A stretch of DNA of 64,000 bases from Mesorhizobium sp. J428 (GTDB lineage Bacteria; Pseudomonadota; Alphaproteobacteria; Rhizobiales; Rhizobiaceae), in assembly GCF_024699925.1 (NCBI RefSeq), contig NZ_JAJOMX010000005.1:139181-203180 (forward strand), in the 5' to 3' direction. The notes beneath the pieces are model-generated. The model saw only the letters and a program-made list of their open reading frames with translations. It was not told the DNA's origin and made no database searches. A program made the position numbers and the translations under genes. This document shows, one piece after another, positions 25,985 to 32,604 of the stretch (position 1 is its first letter; every line of letters begins with the position of its first letter).

Positions 25985-26857
25985 TCAAGCGGCCTGTTCA
26001 TGCCGAGCGGATTGCTGCGCGTGCATCCAATCGGCGGCTTGTTGCGCCTTGCTCGCGGCCGTGAAGATGGCGCGGGAATCGTCCTTCAACACCTTGATCC
26101 ACGAGGCAACATAGGCCGCATGATCGGGACGCGGATGGTGGGCGATCCCGAGATCGGCAAGGACAAACCCGCTGAGAATCTCGACGCAGCATTCCTCCGC
26201 GGCATAGGCAGCGGAGCCAAACCGGCCCGAGAGATCGCGATCAAGCCGCTTCTTCGACCCCGAGGCGTGCCCGCATTCATGCAGCAAGACGCCATAGAAC
26301 GACGCGGCATCGCGGAAGGAGGCGAAGTCCGGCATGAACACCGTGTCCGAAGACGGAAGATAGTAAGCTTCCGATCCGCCGAACACGGTCTTGATGTCGA
26401 GGTTGGCGATGAACGCCTCTGCGTGCGCGAGACGCTCGTTCTCCGGCAGCGTGTCCGTCGGCGGGCGCTCGTATCCGTCCACCTGAGCGACATTGAACAC
26501 CGAAAATGCCCGGGCGAACATCCGGCGGCGGCCACCTTCATCATCGTCGTCATCGTCATCAGCCGGCTCGGAGGAAGCGATCTGCTTCCACAGCACCACA
26601 GTGGTCGAATGCTCTCCCTTGCGCACCTGCGCGCCGGCGTCCTGCCATTGGCGGTAGGTCCCCCATAGACCGTCGCCGTAACCTGCGGCCATGGCTGCGA
26701 CCCAAAGCGCCACCGTATTGATGCCGCGGTAACGCTTGCCAGACGAAATATTGGTTGGCCGTGCAGCGCTCGTACCGTCGTGGAACCACGGCGGGTGCCA
26801 CTCGCCTGCACCTCCCTCGATTGCCGCGATGATCTCCGCCGTGACGCGGGTATACAT
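25985..26857 (-). CDS. ArdC-like antirestriction protein, element 1 copy
   Basis: 290 residues as an open frame. The N-terminal ssDNA-binding domain has VTAEIIAAIEGGAGEWHPPW, YRGINTVALW and WGTYRQWQDAGAQVRKGEHS. The C-terminal zincin-like metallopeptidase domain has LLHECGHASG (HExxH variant HECGH) with AAYAAEECCVEILSG supplying the distal Glu. ArdC proteins protect incoming single-stranded DNA from host restriction. The true start may be ATG 26879 (MAAQDRADVY), whose frame joins this one only if two bases lost near 26855 are restored. The element 2 copy (31012-31944) has that full N-terminus. The gene ends 26942 minus ~60 bp from the element boundary. Confidence 0.85.
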   Translation of the reverse strand: MYTRVTAEIIAAIEGGAGEWHPPWFHDGTSAARPTNISSGKRYRGINTVALWVAAMAAGYGDGLWGTYRQWQDAGAQVRKGEHSTTVVLWKQIASSEPADDDDDDDEGGRRRMFARAFSVFNVAQVDGYERPPTDTLPENERLAHAEAFIANLDIKTVFGGSEAYYLPSSDTVFMPDFASFRDAASFYGVLLHECGHASGSKKRLDRDLSGRFGSAAYAAEECCVEILSGFVLADLGIAHHPRPDHAAYVASWIKVLKDDSRAIFTAASKAQQAADWMHAQQSARHEQAA

Positions 26858-26942
26858 CTGCCCGATCTTGAGCCGCCATGATCAGGCCCTCGCTGCGCAG
26901 GAGGTGTCAGCACTCAAGAATACAGTTGCAAAATGACCTAAG

Positions 26943-27103
26943 CCGGGAACTTTCCAGCGCGTGTCGCCGGTGCCGTTGCCTGCGATCTTCTGAACGGCCT
27001 CCACCAGTTCGTGGTCGAAAATCCGCCCATAGTCAGGACCTGTCACCGCGCGCAACTCCACGCGGCCGTTTTCGATCTCCAGCGTCTTGACCTGTTCGGC
27101 GCG
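26943..27103 (-). pseudogene. DUF932-like gene, middle 53 codons between two elements
   Basis: Read on the minus strand this 161-bp island encodes RAEQVKTLEIENGRVELRAV, TGPDYGRIFDHELVEAVQKI and AGNGTGDTRWKVPG, the exact section missing between the two other DUF932 fragments. Its left edge carries CCGGGA (shared with 20574-20579) and its right edge GGCGCG (shared with 38278-38283). Both joins are in frame. This proves that elements 1 and 2 are two separate insertions into one gene, 155-161 bp apart. Confidence 0.9.
27098..27103. repeat. 6-bp direct repeat GGCGCG, left flank of element 2
   Basis: The partner is at 38278-38283. Collapsing the two copies joins S-H-R-A to E-Q-V-K in frame in the DUF932-like gene. 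Confidence 0.8.
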
Positions 27104-27228
27104 TTATCTGAACAGTCAAGCTGTCTCAGTCGGATTTTGCGGCGTCGTTTGCCTGAAAACCGCAGGGTCCGATCGATCTCGGCCCCGTGAGACAGATTCG
27201 TGTAGCGCGCAGAGGTCCTGACGGCTGC

Positions 27229-29490
27229 TCAGCCGGCGCAGCAAGACAGCTTGGCGACGTCCTTGCTAAAGGACAGGGCCGCGAGCTTGAGGCCCTCGAC
27301 CGTGGTGAGGTACGGAAAGATCGTATCGGCGAGGTCATCGACGGTGAGGCCCTGCCGGATCGCCAAAGCGGCGGTCTGGATGCTGTCGGCGCCTTCGGGT
27401 GCGAGAATGTGCGCGCCGAGTAGCCGACCGCCGGCGGCATCGGCCACGAGTTTGATGAGGCCGCGGGTGTCGCGGGCGGCGAGCGCACGCGGCACCTGGT
27501 CGAGCCCGATCGTCGAGACGCGAACGGCATGGCCAGCCGTCCGCGCCGCGGCCTCGGTTAGTCCGACGCTCGCAACCTGCGGGTCGGTGAACACGACGGC
27601 GGGCATGGCGCTGTTGTCGTAGCGTAGGCTGTCGCCGTTGAGGGCGTTCCTGGCGGCGAGCTTGGCGCCATAGGCGGCCATGTAGACGAACTGGTCGCGG
27701 CCGGTGACGTCGCCGGCGGCATAGACGCCGGCTTTGGTCGTGCGCATGCGGTCATCGACGATGACGCCGCCTTTTGGCGAGAGGGCGACGCCATGCTCGG
27801 CGAGCCCGAGGCCTTCGATGTTGGGCGCGCGCCCGGTGGTGATCAGCACCTGATCGACTTCGATGGCCATGTCCTGACCGTCGCGCCCAGCCGTCAGCGA
27901 AACTCCGCCCTCGGTCTTGCGGATCGCACGATAGGCGATGCCAGGGACGACAGTGATCCCTTCCTCCTCGAAATACTTGGTCAGCGCCGCGCCGATCTCG
28001 GGCTCGGCGTCGGGGAGCAGACGGGACCGACAGACGAGCGTCACCTTGACGCCGGCACGGGCAAACATCTGGGCGAGTTCCGCCCCGATATAGCCGCCGC
28101 CGATCACGAGCAGCGAGCGCGGCAGCGCCTCGAGGTCGAGCGCGGTCGTGCTGGTCAAATACGGCACGGTGTCGATGCCGGGAATGGCCGGGACCGCTGG
28201 TCGTGCGCCGGTTGCGATGATGATCTTGCCGGCGGGAAGGTGTGTGCCGTTCACTGCGACACCGCCGTCAACGAGGCGCGCCGGACCGTCGCGATACGCG
28301 ATGCCGTTGTAGGCGGGGAGCAGGTCAACATACTTGGCCTGGCGCAGCTCGGAAACCAGCGCGTCCTTCTGGCGGACGGTTCCGCGCCAGTCGATCAGTT
28401 CGGCCTCCGCCGTGATTCCGGCAAAGCGGGTTGCAGCCCGGGCGTTGTGTAGCGTCTCGGCGGCGCGGATCAGGGCCTTTGACGGCACGCAGCCGATATT
28501 GACGCAGGTGCCGCCGATGGTGCCGCTGCCGATGAGCGCCACCTGTGCGCCCTGGTCGGCGGCCGTGATCGCCGCCGAGAACCCGGCCGAGCCGGCGCCA
28601 ATCACGACGAGGTCGTAGGCACCCCCATTGCCACGGTTCTTGCGGACGGGGCGGTCCGTCACTGCCGTGCTTCCCAATGTCGGCTCAACCGGCGGGCGTG
28701 GCGCTGTATCGAGGCCGGCGAGGCTCGGCCCGAACAGAGCGCAGCCGGCCTCCAGACCTTCCTCGATCGACAGCCGAAATCCCGGGGAGTCTGCAGGATG
28801 CTCCTGACGCCACGCGGCAAGATGATCGTCCGAGCAGAAGAACGAGGTTGCCGTGCACAGAGAACTCGCCGCGCACCCGTCTTCGTAGAGGACGCTGAGC
28901 CACATGACGGCCGTCACCGGTTCGACCTGCGCTACGACACGGCCGCGATCTCGTGTGGTGATCCGGATCGGCGCACCGCAATGGCGGCAGCGCGAGGCGA
29001 TCGCAATGTCGCGACCGGTCATGGCGCCGATGCCGAGCGCGTCGACCGCGCACATGGCATTGAGAACGCGCCCGTCCAGCGTGACCTGATGACCCGTGTC
29101 CTGGTCAGTGAAGGGATAAGCGCCGACGATCCGCTCGCCGTCGAGCACGACGAGGTCGCGGCGGCGAAGTTCTTCGAGCTGCGGCCAAATGGCCGTCTCG
29201 CTCACCCCGGCGCGCTCGGCAAGAGCGCTGGGGAGTGGAGCTCGGCCGTGTTCCGCATAGAACTGCAGTAATGCCACCCGAACGGCGTCGACGGCCGCAT
29301 CATAGCCGCTCCAGCGATTGAGCACATGATCGGAGCCGGCCATGGCCGCAAGGGCATCTCTGACCGCGGGCGATATGACCACCGACCAGTCGGGAAACGT
29401 CACACCCGGCCGCACCTCATAGTTCGGCAAGGTCACCGATGCGGATACCGCAATCTTGTTCCGAGAAGAGGACGCACAGCAATCGTTCAT
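27229..29490 (-). CDS. merA: fused organomercurial lyase-mercuric reductase (MerB-MerA)
   Basis: 753 residues. Residues ~1-255 are an alkylmercury lyase domain: LRRRDLVVLDGERIVGAYPF, MCAVDALG (Cys and Asp spaced as MerB C96/D99) and SSLCTATSFFCSDDHLAAW (equivalent of C159). From about 290 a mercuric reductase follows: YDLVVIGAGSAGFSAAITAA (FAD), the redox-active GGTCVNIGCVPSK, an NAD(P) site VIGGGYIGAELA, and the C-terminal vicinal cysteines SCCAG. MerB cleaves C-Hg bonds and MerA reduces the released Hg(II) with NADPH to Hg(0); the fusion should channel Hg(II). No HMA domain. Start ATG 29490, close behind merF. Last gene of the merTPF operon. Confidence 0.9.
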   Translation of the reverse strand: MNDCCASSSRNKIAVSASVTLPNYEVRPGVTFPDWSVVISPAVRDALAAMAGSDHVLNRWSGYDAAVDAVRVALLQFYAEHGRAPLPSALAERAGVSETAIWPQLEELRRRDLVVLDGERIVGAYPFTDQDTGHQVTLDGRVLNAMCAVDALGIGAMTGRDIAIASRCRHCGAPIRITTRDRGRVVAQVEPVTAVMWLSVLYEDGCAASSLCTATSFFCSDDHLAAWRQEHPADSPGFRLSIEEGLEAGCALFGPSLAGLDTAPRPPVEPTLGSTAVTDRPVRKNRGNGGAYDLVVIGAGSAGFSAAITAADQGAQVALIGSGTIGGTCVNIGCVPSKALIRAAETLHNARAATRFAGITAEAELIDWRGTVRQKDALVSELRQAKYVDLLPAYNGIAYRDGPARLVDGGVAVNGTHLPAGKIIIATGARPAVPAIPGIDTVPYLTSTTALDLEALPRSLLVIGGGYIGAELAQMFARAGVKVTLVCRSRLLPDAEPEIGAALTKYFEEEGITVVPGIAYRAIRKTEGGVSLTAGRDGQDMAIEVDQVLITTGRAPNIEGLGLAEHGVALSPKGGVIVDDRMRTTKAGVYAAGDVTGRDQFVYMAAYGAKLAARNALNGDSLRYDNSAMPAVVFTDPQVASVGLTEAAARTAGHAVRVSTIGLDQVPRALAARDTRGLIKLVADAAGGRLLGAHILAPEGADSIQTAALAIRQGLTVDDLADTIFPYLTTVEGLKLAALSFSKDVAKLSCCAG

Positions 29491-29494
29491 GGCT

Positions 29495-29734
29495 TCAGAC
29501 TTCCCTGTGGTTCTTGCTCTCGCTGCTGGCCGCATCGGCGCGGCGGCGGTAGAGGCCCCACGCTATGAGTCCCAGGCTGACGGCGAGCAGCGAAAACGCC
29601 ACTATATCCGCGCCGCCCAGCCATGCGCCCAGACCGACAAGCGGCAGAAGGACGGCCAGAATGGGCGTCGCGCAGCAGATCGCGGCGATTATGGCGCCCG
29701 CCGCGCCGGTGCGGACCAGGGCGCGGTCGTTCAT
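29495..29734 (-). CDS. merF: MerF-like mercuric ion transporter
   Basis: 79 residues with two hydrophobic segments (about 11-33 and 40-60). The vicinal cysteines IICAAICCATPILAVLL-like pair, CC in AAICCATPILAVL, lie in the first membrane helix, as in MerF. The second Cys pair of classical MerF (C-terminal, cytosolic) is absent here, where the tail is RRRADAASSESKNHREV. It would carry Hg(II) across the inner membrane to the cytosolic MerBA. Start ATG 29734 lies 1 nt after the merP stop. The longer open frame upstream overlaps merP and is not used. Confidence 0.78.
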   Translation of the reverse strand: MNDRALVRTGAAGAIIAAICCATPILAVLLPLVGLGAWLGGADIVAFSLLAVSLGLIAWGLYRRRADAASSESKNHREV

Positions 29735-29735
29735 C

Positions 29736-30029
29736 TCAGCTGCCCTGTTGTCGAGGGTGTGCGGGATAGCCGGCATTGGCGCTGGCAGCCGCGATGGCGT
29801 CGGAGTTCGTCTTCGTGTCTTCGAAGGTGACGGTCGCGGTCTTGGCTTCGAAGGAGACGACCACATCCGAGACCCCGGGGACCGCCGCCATCGAGGTCTT
29901 CACGATGTAGGGGCAGGAAGCGCAGGTCATGTTGTCGACGGCGAAAGTGACCGTGCGGTCGGCGGCGAAGGCGGCCGAAGCCGTCATGATGGCGCCGATC
30001 AGGGTGAGCGTGCTCAAAAGCTTGTTCAT
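29736..30029 (-). CDS. merP: periplasmic mercury-binding protein MerP
   Basis: 97 residues: a cleavable signal peptide (LLSTLTLIGAIMTASAAFA) and a heavy-metal-associated domain with MTCASC (GMTCxxC type) followed by PYIVKTSMAAVPGVSDVVVS and VTFEDTKT. It scavenges Hg(II) in the periplasm and passes it to the membrane transporters. Start ATG 30029 has AGGAGACC upstream. It lies between merT and merF in one operon. Confidence 0.92.
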   Translation of the reverse strand: MNKLLSTLTLIGAIMTASAAFAADRTVTFAVDNMTCASCPYIVKTSMAAVPGVSDVVVSFEAKTATVTFEDTKTNSDAIAAASANAGYPAHPRQQGS

Positions 30030-30055
30030 CAGGCAGGTCTCCTCTTGGTCTGGTA

Positions 30056-30481
30056 TCAGGGGGCAAGCAGCAGCGGGGCGACGTAGTCGAAGGCAAAGGC
30101 GGCTGCGACGAGCACCGTTGCGCTCCACAGTGCAATCTGAACGAGACCGCTGGGGATCGGGCGTGCGCAGGCGGCGTCATCGGCGCAGGCTTGCCGCGGC
30201 TTCCAATAGACGAGGTAGTAGCCGTAGCCGAGGACGCCTACCGTCCCCGTGACGAAGAATGGCTTGTATGGCGCGAGCGCCGTCAGGTTGCCGATCCAGG
30301 CGCCGCCGATGCCGAGACTGAATAGGATGAGCGGGATGATGCAGCAGGACGAGGCGGCAAGCGCACCGAGAACACCGCCGACGGCAACCAGGCGCTGCCG
30401 CCCGGCTTCGCCACGCTGTGCCGCCGCCAGGTTCTCTGCAGTCGGCGCAATCTCCGCCGTTCCGTGTCGAAATACACTCAT
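30056..30481 (-). CDS. merT: mercuric transport protein MerT
   Basis: 141 residues with three membrane segments. The first contains the metal-binding vicinal cysteines SSCCIIPLILFSLGIGGAW, the MerT signature. A second Cys pair is in the loop after helix two (QACADDAACARP). The N-terminus is longer than in classical MerT (about 25 extra cytosolic residues). First gene of the leftward mer operon, divergent from merR. Confidence 0.88.
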   Translation of the reverse strand: MSVFRHGTAEIAPTAENLAAAQRGEAGRQRLVAVGGVLGALAASSCCIIPLILFSLGIGGAWIGNLTALAPYKPFFVTGTVGVLGYGYYLVYWKPRQACADDAACARPIPSGLVQIALWSATVLVAAAFAFDYVAPLLLAP

Positions 30482-30522
30482 GTCGGGCCTCGCCTTCCTT
30501 GCCGAATTCCTATCTGCGCGCT

Positions 30523-30553
30523 AATGTGCGGTCTGTAGCAACTACAGGGTCAA
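30523..30553 (-). promoter_or_regulatory. mer operator/promoter (PmerT) with MerR dyad
   Basis: On the minus strand TTGACC (-35, complement of 30548-30553) is followed by the perfect dyad CTGTAG-TTG-CTACAG (30533-30547) and, about 19-20 bp downstream, a weak -10 (CACATT/ACATTA). The over-long spacer bisected by a dyad is the hallmark of MerR-activated promoters. merR starts 14 bp away in the other direction, so MerR should also repress itself. Confidence 0.8.
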
Positions 30554-30566
30554 GAGGGAGTTTGCG

Positions 30567-30995
30567 ATGCGCGATCACACCGGCGTGAAGGGCCTGCAGC
30601 GGGCCGAGCTCGCGCGGCGGACGGGCAGCAATCTGGAGACCGTGCGCTATTACGAGAAGGTCGGGCTCTTGCCCGAGCCGCCACGCACGATGGCGGGCTA
30701 TCGGAGCTACGACACCGCGCACGAGCGGCGGCTCCGCTTCGTCTTGCGGGCGCGCGAGCTCGGCTTCTCGCTCGATGAGATCCGTGAGCTGCTGCGTCTC
30801 GTCGACGAGCGCGACCGGCCTTGCGCCGAGGCAAGCACTATCGCCGCGACGCATCTCGACGACGTGCGGGCGAAGATCGCCGATCTGAAGCGCATGGAAA
30901 GAGTGCTGAAGGACGTGGTCGCGCAATGCGCCGGCGGCACGCGGCCGGAATGCCCGCTGATCGAGACGCTGTTCCAGGAATCGGCTGTCAACTGA
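30567..30995 (+). CDS. merR: mercury-responsive regulator MerR
   Basis: 142 residues. The winged HTH is at 10-50 (LARRTGSNLETVRYYEKVGL), followed by a long dimerization helix. The Hg(II)-binding cysteines are C86 (RPCAEAS), C121 and C129 (AQCAGGTRPECPLIE), the same pattern as C82/C117/C126-type MerR. The PECPLIE end matches MerR rather than CueR/ZntR. It represses, and with Hg(II) activates, the divergent merTPF-BA operon through the dyad at 30533. Start ATG 30567 has GAGGGAG upstream. Confidence 0.92.
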   Translation: MRDHTGVKGLQRAELARRTGSNLETVRYYEKVGLLPEPPRTMAGYRSYDTAHERRLRFVLRARELGFSLDEIRELLRLVDERDRPCAEASTIAATHLDDVRAKIADLKRMERVLKDVVAQCAGGTRPECPLIETLFQESAVN

Positions 30996-31011
30996 TCGAG
31001 TTGAAGGGCGC

Positions 31012-31944
31012 CTATGCGGCGCCCCTGACATCGTGCTCACGAGTCTCGGCCTGCTGGTCGTGCATCCAGTCGGCGATCTGCTGTGCCTTGCTGGCAGCGG
31101 TGAAGATGGCGCGCTTGTCGGAGCGCAGCACCTCGAGCCATGAGGCGATGTAGCGGGCGTGGTCGGGCCGCGGCTCGACGCTGAGATTGAGATCGGCGCA
31201 GATCATGGCGCTCAGGAGCTCGACCGTGCATTCCTCCATGGCGTAAGCGGCCGAGCCGAACCGTCCGGAAAGATCGCGGTCGAGGCGGTGCCTGGCGCCC
31301 GAGGCGTGCCCACATTCGTGAAGCAGCACGGCGTAGTAGGCGACGGCGTCGCGGAAGCAGGCGAAGTCGGGCATCTGCACATGGTCCCTGGAGGGGATGT
31401 AACAGGCCTGCGATCCGCCGTGGTGGATGTCGATGCCGAGAGCGGCGCAGAAGCGTTCGGCATGCGCGATCCGTTCGGCCTCGGGCAGCACCGGCATCTC
31501 GGGCGGCGTGTAACCGTCGACCTGCGCGCAGTTGAAGACCGTATAGCCGCGGGCGAACATGCGCTGGGCGGGCTCGTCGCGATCCTCGTCGCCGTCCTCA
31601 GCGTCTGCCTCACTGTTGCGACCGGAGATCTTCCAGAACACGACCAGGTGGCCGCGCTCGCCCTTGCGAACCTGAGCGCCGAGCGCCTGCCATTGGCGGT
31701 AGGTGGCCCAGATGCCAACGGAATAGCCCGCCGCTTGCGCCGCGGCCCAGAGCGCGATGACGTTGATGCCGCGATAGGCCTTGCGCGAGGCGAGGTTGAC
31801 GGGCGTGGTGATGGCCGATCCGTCATGATGCCAGGGCATCCGGTACTCGCCGGCGCCGGCCTCTATGGCGGCGATGATCTGGCTGGTGACGCGCTCGTAG
31901 ACATCGTTGCCAGTCCGGGCTTGGCTGCTGCGATTGGTGGTCAT
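31012..31944 (-). CDS. ArdC-like antirestriction protein, element 2 copy
   Basis: 310 residues, ATG 31944 behind CAGGAGGCACCC. The N-terminal ssDNA-binding domain has VYERVTSQIIAAIEAGAGEY, YRGINVIALW and WATYRQWQALGAQVRKGERG. The C-terminal zincin-like domain has LLHECGHASG and SAAYAMEECTVELLS. It is clearly related to, but diverged from, the element 1 copy: both end with AIFTAASKAQQ-ADWMH-QQ. ArdC shields entering single-stranded DNA from type I restriction. A 168-bp palindrome lies immediately upstream. Ends 17 bp from the convergent merR stop. Confidence 0.9.
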   Translation of the reverse strand: MTTNRSSQARTGNDVYERVTSQIIAAIEAGAGEYRMPWHHDGSAITTPVNLASRKAYRGINVIALWAAAQAAGYSVGIWATYRQWQALGAQVRKGERGHLVVFWKISGRNSEADAEDGDEDRDEPAQRMFARGYTVFNCAQVDGYTPPEMPVLPEAERIAHAERFCAALGIDIHHGGSQACYIPSRDHVQMPDFACFRDAVAYYAVLLHECGHASGARHRLDRDLSGRFGSAAYAMEECTVELLSAMICADLNLSVEPRPDHARYIASWLEVLRSDKRAIFTAASKAQQIADWMHDQQAETREHDVRGAA

Positions 31945-31945
31945 G

Positions 31946-32113
31946 GGTGCCTCCTGTGCTCGCCCTCTCCGTCGAGGGCGAGGCGGCAGGGGCAGACGCG
32001 GCGAGCCGGCCCGTCACACCCTGTTCTCGGTGCTGGTGCGGAACAGGGTTGATGGGCCGGCAGCGTCTGCCACAACCCGAGCCCTGCCTCGACGGGCGAG
32101 CACAGGAGGCACC
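31946..32113. repeat. 168-bp nested palindrome upstream of ardC
   Basis: The outer arms are a perfect 20-bp inverted repeat: GGTGCCTCCTGTGCTCGCCC (31946-31965) and its complement at 32094-32113. Inner arms include GGCAGACGC with GCGTCTGCC, CCGGCCC with GGGCCGG, and ACCCTGTTC (32018-32026) with GAACAGGGT (32041-32049), all around a centre near 32031. The ardC ribosome site (AGGAGG) is inside the left arm. As single-stranded DNA it would fold into one long hairpin. Confidence 0.85.
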
Positions 32114-32162
32114 GGCCATGATCGGCGGAGCGCGGACCGACCGGTGCGTGGATACGCGGCTC

Positions 32163-32604
32163 TCAGCCGGCGCCGTCTTGGGGCGAGCGCCGCAACGGAA
32201 TGACCCTCGTGTTGCCGGATCGGGCCAGTTCCTCCCGCAGGCCCTCGATCACGGCATCACGCTCGGCGACCTGCAACGTCAGCACCTGGATACGCTGCGC
32301 GAGCGTGCGGGCGAGCGCCCGCAGCTCGGCCATCTCGGCCCCGCGCACGGCGCGCAGTTCCGCTTCGAGTGCGCGGATGCGTCCCTTGAGCACCAGGGGC
32401 GACGATTGCCGGCGGCGCGCTTCGGCGGTACGGAACTCGGCGAGCACATCGACCGCGCGGTTCGCCGTCGCCCGGCTGACGCCGGCCTCGCGCGCCAGGT
32501 TTGAGACTGTCAGCGCGCCGTCGGGTACGCTCGGGGCGGCCGTCGAGCAGCCGCGCCATGGCCGCCCTCAGCGCGGCTTCGCTCTTCGGCCCGAGCGCGG
32601 TCAT
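32163..32604 (-). pseudogene. TnpC-like protein of element 2, frameshifted
   Basis: From ATG 32604 the frame reads TALGPKSEAALRAAMARLLD; the helix-turn-helix (DGALTVSNLAREAGVSRATA) and the coiled coil (LKGRIRALEAELRAVRGAEM, then LAQRIQVLTLQVAERD) are in another frame. One extra base in the C/G runs at 32523-32536 separates them. The composite is the element 2 counterpart of 25508-25984 (HTH plus coiled coil after the recombinases). The start overlaps the recombinase C stop (ATGA at 32604). Confidence 0.75.

Larger units (their letters stand above)
20580..26942 (+). mobile_element. element 1: tyrosine-recombinase-trio transposon carrying ArdC (6.36 kb)
   Basis: Boundaries come from reconstruction of the interrupted DUF932-like gene. 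Flanks are CCGGGA direct repeats. The left end reads TAGATCACGTCACGGAACTG; the right end, reverse-complemented, reads CTTAGGTCATTTTGCAACTG. They share TAGRTCA, AACTGT and TCTTG blocks, i.e. imperfect terminal inverted repeats. Contents: three overlapping or adjacent recombinase genes (381, 588, 620 aa), a TnpC-like protein, then a convergent ardC. The gene order matches Tn554-type TnpA-TnpB-TnpC elements with an extra recombinase. A 6-bp duplication fits a tyrosine-recombinase core region. Recombinases look intact, so the element may be active. 20580-20764 is the noncoding left end. Confidence 0.85.
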
